Shown here: positions 60,784 through 64,000 of the stretch, piece by piece
Position numbering within the stretch: position 1 is the first letter of the stretch
Layout: every line of letters starts with the position of its first letter
Assembly: GCF_003002815.1 (NCBI RefSeq)
Contig: NZ_PVTF01000003.1
Location: 620,001 to 684,000, forward strand
DNA length: 64,000 nucleotides
Reading direction: 5' to 3'
DNA from: Umezawaea tangerina
Lineage (GTDB): Bacteria; Actinomycetota; Actinomycetes; Mycobacteriales; Pseudonocardiaceae
Position numbers and translations under genes: made by a program
Notes under the pieces: model-generated
What the model was told of the DNA's origin: nothing
Databases searched by the model: none
The model's input: the letters and a program-made list of their open reading frames with translations, nothing else

Positions 60784-61311
60784 TCAATCCGGCAGGGCGT
60801 GGCGCGGCCTGCCCGCCACCGGGGCGCGGTGCACGGCCCGTTCCGCCATGTCGGGGATGGGCGGCAGCTCGGTGGTGCGCTCCGTGAGCGACTCGGGCGG
60901 CACGACCTCCTCATCGGGGTGGTAGCCGTGCTCGTCGTACTCCGTCGTGGGGAACGCGGGCTCCTCAGCCGCGGATGGCCCGGACGTGGACTCGGACCCT
61001 CCCGATCGGGTGAACGGGTTGCGCAGCGGCCTGCGCCGGTCGCGGTGCGCCACGCCCTCGCCGATGAGGTGCTGGTGCGCCATCGTCCAGATCTGGCAAG
61101 GCCACCGCCTGCGCCGCAGCCAACCGGGGCACGCACGGCAACGGCTGTCCTCGTCGGGCTGGTGCACGGTCAGCAGCAGCCGCCAGCCGTCCGCGAGCCG
61201 GTGGATCTCCGCGCGCGCGAGCGGCACGAGCGACTCCGCTTCGCCCTGTTCAGCGACCTTGTCGAGCAGCGCGAGCCGTTGCAGCACGGCCTTGCGCAGA
61301 GCCTCCTCCAC
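60784..61311 (-). CDS. hypothetical protein with Cys-rich centre
   Basis: The product has 175 residues from a GTG at 61311. The N-terminal half is helical (LRKAVLQRLALLDKVAEQGE). A central CRACPGWLRRRRWPCQIW could bind metal, and the C-terminal half is acidic and probably disordered (EYDEHGYHPDEEVVPPES). Similar proteins occur in Pseudonocardiaceae as I recall, with no known function. It precedes the ABC transporter genes with a 37-bp gap and follows the small gene upstream by 6 bp, suggesting one operon. Confidence 0.65.
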   Translation of the reverse strand: MEEALRKAVLQRLALLDKVAEQGEAESLVPLARAEIHRLADGWRLLLTVHQPDEDSRCRACPGWLRRRRWPCQIWTMAHQHLIGEGVAHRDRRRPLRNPFTRSGGSESTSGPSAAEEPAFPTTEYDEHGYHPDEEVVPPESLTERTTELPPIPDMAERAVHRAPVAGRPRHALPD

Positions 61312-61317
61312 CCCGTC

Positions 61318-61518
61318 TCACCCCTCCGCTGACGAGGCGCTGCTCGCCGCGGCCTGGTCGAGCAGCCGGTGCAACCGCCGGGTCTGCGTGGCGGACATCA
61401 CAGCCGATTCTCCGGGCGGCGCGACCAGCAGAACACGGTCGTTCTCGACCAGAACGGTCATCGACCGGTCGCGACCGAAGGGGTCGTGGCAGTCGATCCA
61501 GCCCTGTGGTTCAGCCAT
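61318..61518 (-). CDS. conserved 66-residue hypothetical protein
   Basis: The product begins MAEPQGWIDCHDPFGRDRSM and continues VLVENDRVLLVAPPGESAV, then a helix TQTRRLHRLLDQAAA. I recall near-identical small proteins across Pseudonocardiaceae, but no function. GGAGAG lies 3 bases before the ATG. It is the first gene of the proposed four-gene operon ending in the ABC-2 permease. Confidence 0.65.
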   Translation of the reverse strand: MAEPQGWIDCHDPFGRDRSMTVLVENDRVLLVAPPGESAVMSATQTRRLHRLLDQAAASSASSAEG

Positions 61519-61955
61519 GTGCTCTCCGATCGGAGTGTGCCTGGGCTTCCTGGGTTGACGGGGTGAGAGCGGTCGAACCCGCTGCGTAACGATGTCGCCC
61601 CCTGCTAGGTGCATCGGTTCCCGAGGTCCCGAGGCGTACTGGTCCAGGGGGAATTCACTCGTTTGTTTGAGGGCCGAACACGGGCAGTGGTCCACCACCC
61701 CGAAGTTCCAAGTCTCGAATCGGTGGGGCAACTGGGCACAACGCCCTGTTGTTGTCTAAGCTTGTGCTCGGCGACCCGCTCCCAGTGACCCCCAGGCTGG
61801 TTGAGCGGGTCGCCTCTTTCGTCCCCCGGCTCCTCGTGGGCACAACACCCGAGGGCACGCCATCTCCCCGGACGGCCTCCACCACGTCATCGAGGGCAGC
61901 AAAACGCGAACCGGGCGGCTACCTCGGTAGCCGCCCGGCCCGCTGCGCAACGCGA
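61519..61955. other. intergenic region with a long hairpin
   Basis: The gap holds a hairpin with a 12-bp stem (GGCGACCCGCTC at 61770-61781 and GAGCGGGTCGCC at 61803-61814). Its loop can form an additional CCAG/CTGG stem, but it lies well away from either gene end. TCACTCGTTTGT at 61655-61666 nearly repeats 15359-15370. No gene is visible; a structured RNA or a shared promoter is possible. Confidence 0.45.
61911..61938 (-). terminator. hairpin terminator for ald
   Basis: CCGGGCGGCTAC and GTAGCCGCCCGG form a 12-bp stem with loop CTCG on the minus strand, followed in that direction by GTTTTGC. It lies 17 bases past the ald stop. Confidence 0.85.
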
Positions 61956-63068
61956 TCAGACGACCTGGTCCAGCGGCGTGGAGGCAAGCTCGTGCGCTTG
62001 CGCCACCGGGAGGTTGACGAGCTGACCGTCGTGGACGTTCAAGCCCGGCGCGAGCGACCTGTCCGCGCGCAGGGCGGGCAGCCAGCCCTTGTCCGCCAAC
62101 GCCGCCGCGTAGGGCAGCGTGACGTTCGTGAGGGCGTAGGTGGACGTGCGCGGCACGGCACCGGGCATGTTCGCGACGCAGTAGAAGACGGTGTCGTGCA
62201 CCGCGTACGTCGGGTCGGCGTGGGTCGTGGGCCGCGAGTCGGCGAAGCAGCCGCCCTGGTCGATCGCGATGTCGACGAGCACCGCGCCCGGCCTCATCCG
62301 CGACACCAGCTCGTTGCTGACCAGCTTCGGGGCCTTGGCACCGGGCACCAGCACCGCGCCGATCACCAGGTCGGCCTCGCGCACGGCCTGGTCGACGGCG
62401 TAGCTGTTGGACGCGACGGTGCGCAACCGGCCGCCGAACTGGGCGTCGATCTGCCGCAACCGGTCCACGTTCGTGTCCAGGATCTCCACGTCCGCCCCCA
62501 TGCCGACGGCGATCGTCGCGGCGTTCAGACCCGCGACACCACCACCGATGACGACGACCCGCGCCGGAGCCACACCGGGCACACCACCGGGCAGCACACC
62601 ACGCCCACCGGACGGCTTCATCAGCGCGAACGCGCCGACCTGCGGGGCCAACCGGCCCGCCACCTCCGACATCGGGGCCAGCAGCGGAAGAGCGCCGTTC
62701 GCGGTCTGCACCGTCTCGTAGGCGATCGCGGTCGTACCGGACCCCAGCAGCGCCTCGGTCAACGGCCGGTCCGCAGCCAGGTGCAGGTAGGTGAACAGCA
62801 CCTGACCCGCCCGCAACCGCGGGTACTCCTCCGCGATGGGCTCCTTCACCTTGAGCACCAGCTCACCCTCGGCCCACACCTCGTCGGCCGTGGCCAGCAC
62901 CTTCGCCCCGGCCGCCGCGTACTCGGCGTCCGCGATCGCGGAACCGAGACCGGCACCCGCCTCGACGAACACGTCGTGCCCGCGACCGGTCAGCTCGTGC
63001 GCACCGGCCGGCGTCAACGCGACGCGGTACTCGTGGTTCTTGATCTCGCGGGGGACGGCGATCCGCAC
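61956..63068 (-). CDS. ald: alanine dehydrogenase
   Basis: The product has 370 residues, the normal size. It interconverts alanine with pyruvate and ammonia using NAD. Motifs are MRIAVPREIKNHEYRVALTP, VFVEAGAGLGSAI, KVKEPIAEEY with catalytic Lys, FTYLHLAAD with catalytic His, the Rossmann VVVIGGGVAGLNAA and CVANMPGAVPRTSTYAL. It diverges from the glycine riboswitch/gcvH transcript, so pyruvate, alanine and one-carbon metabolism meet here. No clear operator was assigned in the shared 476-bp gap. Confidence 0.96.
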   Translation of the reverse strand: MRIAVPREIKNHEYRVALTPAGAHELTGRGHDVFVEAGAGLGSAIADAEYAAAGAKVLATADEVWAEGELVLKVKEPIAEEYPRLRAGQVLFTYLHLAADRPLTEALLGSGTTAIAYETVQTANGALPLLAPMSEVAGRLAPQVGAFALMKPSGGRGVLPGGVPGVAPARVVVIGGGVAGLNAATIAVGMGADVEILDTNVDRLRQIDAQFGGRLRTVASNSYAVDQAVREADLVIGAVLVPGAKAPKLVSNELVSRMRPGAVLVDIAIDQGGCFADSRPTTHADPTYAVHDTVFYCVANMPGAVPRTSTYALTNVTLPYAAALADKGWLPALRADRSLAPGLNVHDGQLVNLPVAQAHELASTPLDQVV

Positions 63069-63223
63069 GGTGACTCCTTCGACCTAGGAGAGCGGGAGCT
63101 GGGCTGTTGACTCCAAAGGTCCGGCAAGGCCGCGGCACTGTCATCGTGCCGACCGCACCATCGGGTAGGGGGTCGCTTGTGTGAACAGCACAACACCTCG
63201 GGGTTTGCGCGTCCGTACGCGCG

Positions 63224-63252
63224 TTGACACCCGTCCGACGGCGACATAGCTT
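63224..63252 (+). promoter_or_regulatory. sigma-A type promoter for the glycine riboswitch transcript
   Basis: TTGACA (63224-63229), a 17-base spacer and TAGCTT (63247-63252) match a housekeeping promoter. It is oriented toward the riboswitch and gcvH, with a start site expected near 63259. Confidence 0.6.
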
Positions 63253-63307
63253 TCAGCCGTTCGCCAACTGAAGAACGGCCGAGGCGCCCACCGGGCGCCG
63301 CACCCCG

Positions 63308-63483
63308 AGCGGGAGAGCCCCCGGCAGCAGCCGAGGCGCCGAAGGAGCAAGCACCCCGCACACTCTCAGGCACCAAGAACCGCTCGGGCGAGGCGACTCT
63401 GGAAAGCGTGCTCCGGCGCGCACCCACGGTGCAAGCCGCGCCCGCGCGGTGAAGCTCTCAGGTCCCATGACAGAGGGGGAGTC
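63308..63483 (+). ncRNA. tandem glycine riboswitch
   Basis: The conserved glycine-aptamer signatures occur twice. Aptamer 1 has GGGAGAG, then GGCGCCGAAGGAGCAAGC and CTCTCAGGCACC. Aptamer 2 has GACTCTGGAAAGC, CGGTGCAAGCC, GTGAAGCTCTCAGG and a closing AGAGGGGGAG. They are joined by a short linker and lie 62 bases upstream of gcvH. In other bacteria this RNA turns on glycine-cleavage genes when glycine is high, the expected role here for gcvH and the adjoining serine dehydratase gene. Confidence 0.92.
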
Positions 63484-63544
63484 GGACCGACCCGAGCGTC
63501 GGCGCGGTTGACGCGCGCCGGCCACGAGCCCGTGGAGTGCCGCT

Positions 63545-63925
63545 GTGGAGTTCCCCGAACACCTCCTCTACACCCCCGAACACGAATGGGTCGACTGGAC
63601 GCCCGGCACCCAGGAACCGGTCACCGTCGGCATCACCGCCTACGCCGCCGAGTCCCTCGGCGACCTCGTCTACGTGCAGCTGCCCGAGGTCGGCGACCGC
63701 GTCACCTCCGGCGCCGTGTGCGGCGAACTGGAGTCGACCAAGTCCGTGAGCGACCTGTACGCACCGGTCAGCGGCGAGGTCGTGGAGACCAACAAGGCCG
63801 TCGCCGACGACCCCGCACTGATCAACACCGACCCCTACGCGGCGGGCTGGCTCTTCCGCGTCCGCGTCGAGAACGCCGAAGGCCTCCTCACCGCCGCGAA
63901 GTACGCGGAACTGACGGTCAGCTGA
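63545..63925 (+). CDS. gcvH: glycine cleavage system H protein
   Basis: The product has 126 residues. The lipoyl-lysine sits in [20 protein letters not shown], and the fold is the hammerhead barrel of lipoyl domains. It carries the aminomethyl intermediate between GcvP and GcvT. It starts at GTG 63545 downstream of the glycine riboswitch. The serine dehydratase gene follows with no gap. Confidence 0.96.
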   Translation: MEFPEHLLYTPEHEWVDWTPGTQEPVTVGITAYAAESLGDLVYVQLPEVGDRVTSGAVCGELESTKSVSDLYAPVSGEVVETNKAVADDPALINTDPYAAGWLFRVRVENAEGLLTAAKYAELTVS

Positions 63926-64000
63926 ATGGCCATCAGCGTCTTCGACCTCTTCTCCGTCGGCATCGGGCCGTCCAGCTCCCACACGGTCGGCCCGATGCGC
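63926..64000 (+). CDS. sdaA: L-serine dehydratase, 5' end only
   Basis: The 25 visible residues MAISVFDLFSVGIGPSSSHT, then VGPMR, are the well-conserved start of iron-sulfur L-serine dehydratases, which convert serine to pyruvate and ammonia. The rest lies outside the window. The ATG at 63926 directly follows the gcvH stop, so the two are cotranscribed. Linking serine breakdown to glycine sensing makes metabolic sense because glycine cleavage plus serine hydroxymethyltransferase yields serine. Confidence 0.9.
   Translation, partial: MAISVFDLFSVGIGPSSSHTVGPMR

Overview
The window is very G+C-rich, tightly packed actinomycete DNA. Its gene content (WhiB1, SigH/RshA, bL37, Kgd, Ni-SOD, DUF5753/DUF397 pairs, tandem ABC exporter) suggests the order Pseudonocardiales, something like Saccharothrix, Actinosynnema or Lentzea. 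That placement is inferred from gene content and local order, not from a search. No rRNA, tRNA, CRISPR array or intact insertion sequence was seen.

Region 1 (1-11 kb) is a conserved housekeeping block. In order it holds a sigma-factor 3' end, a TIGR03086-type protein, rsgA, aroA, a SRAP protein, a hydrolase, a YbaK deacylase, the thiol-stress pair SigH/RshA, the 24-residue ribosomal protein bL37, a PdtaS-like kinase, WhiB1, a lipid kinase and a small membrane protein. From memory this matches the Rv3217-Rv3228 region of Mycobacterium tuberculosis. A perfect SigR-type promoter precedes sigH, and two abutting palindromes, one of them CRP-like, precede whiB1.

Region 2 (11-26.8 kb) is mixed: a secreted protease, a DUF574 methyltransferase, small membrane proteins, GNAT and histidine-phosphatase genes, a TetR/APH pair, a lipoprotein, nickel SOD with its maturation protease, an epimerase, malic enzyme, a four-PAS GGDEF-EAL protein and a BpsA-like aminopropyltransferase. 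Region 3 (27-31.3 kb) is an osmoprotectant ABC operon followed by a convergent IclR regulator.

Region 4 (36-44.9 kb) is the histidine-utilisation operon hutH-hutU-M20 amidohydrolase-hutF-...-hutI. A four-gene cassette (XRE/DUF5753, DUF397, DddA-like deaminase toxin, Imm1 immunity protein) sits between hutF and hutI. A HutR-like operator lies in front of hutH. Upstream are a DUF4132 gene pair and a broken sigma/anti-sigma locus.

Region 5 (45-48.8 kb) is a small NTase-like/P450/MFS cluster with a possible 17-residue peptide gene opposite. Region 6 (49-64 kb) carries an aldo/keto reductase, kgd, a fused ABC exporter, an ABC-2 transporter operon, alanine dehydrogenase, and a glycine riboswitch in front of gcvH and the start of sdaA.

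The most unusual sequence feature is a dispersed non-coding element, present at 15712-16010 and inverted at 58371-58620. Each copy is an array of short GNA-triloop hairpins ending in a long hairpin. The two copies differ in the outer stem of that long hairpin but remain fully self-complementary. Other unexplained structures are a 120-bp palindromic element with a 24-bp tandem duplication at 31327-31494, a nested palindrome at 26791-26893, and an inverted repeat around gene-less DNA at 4961-5408.
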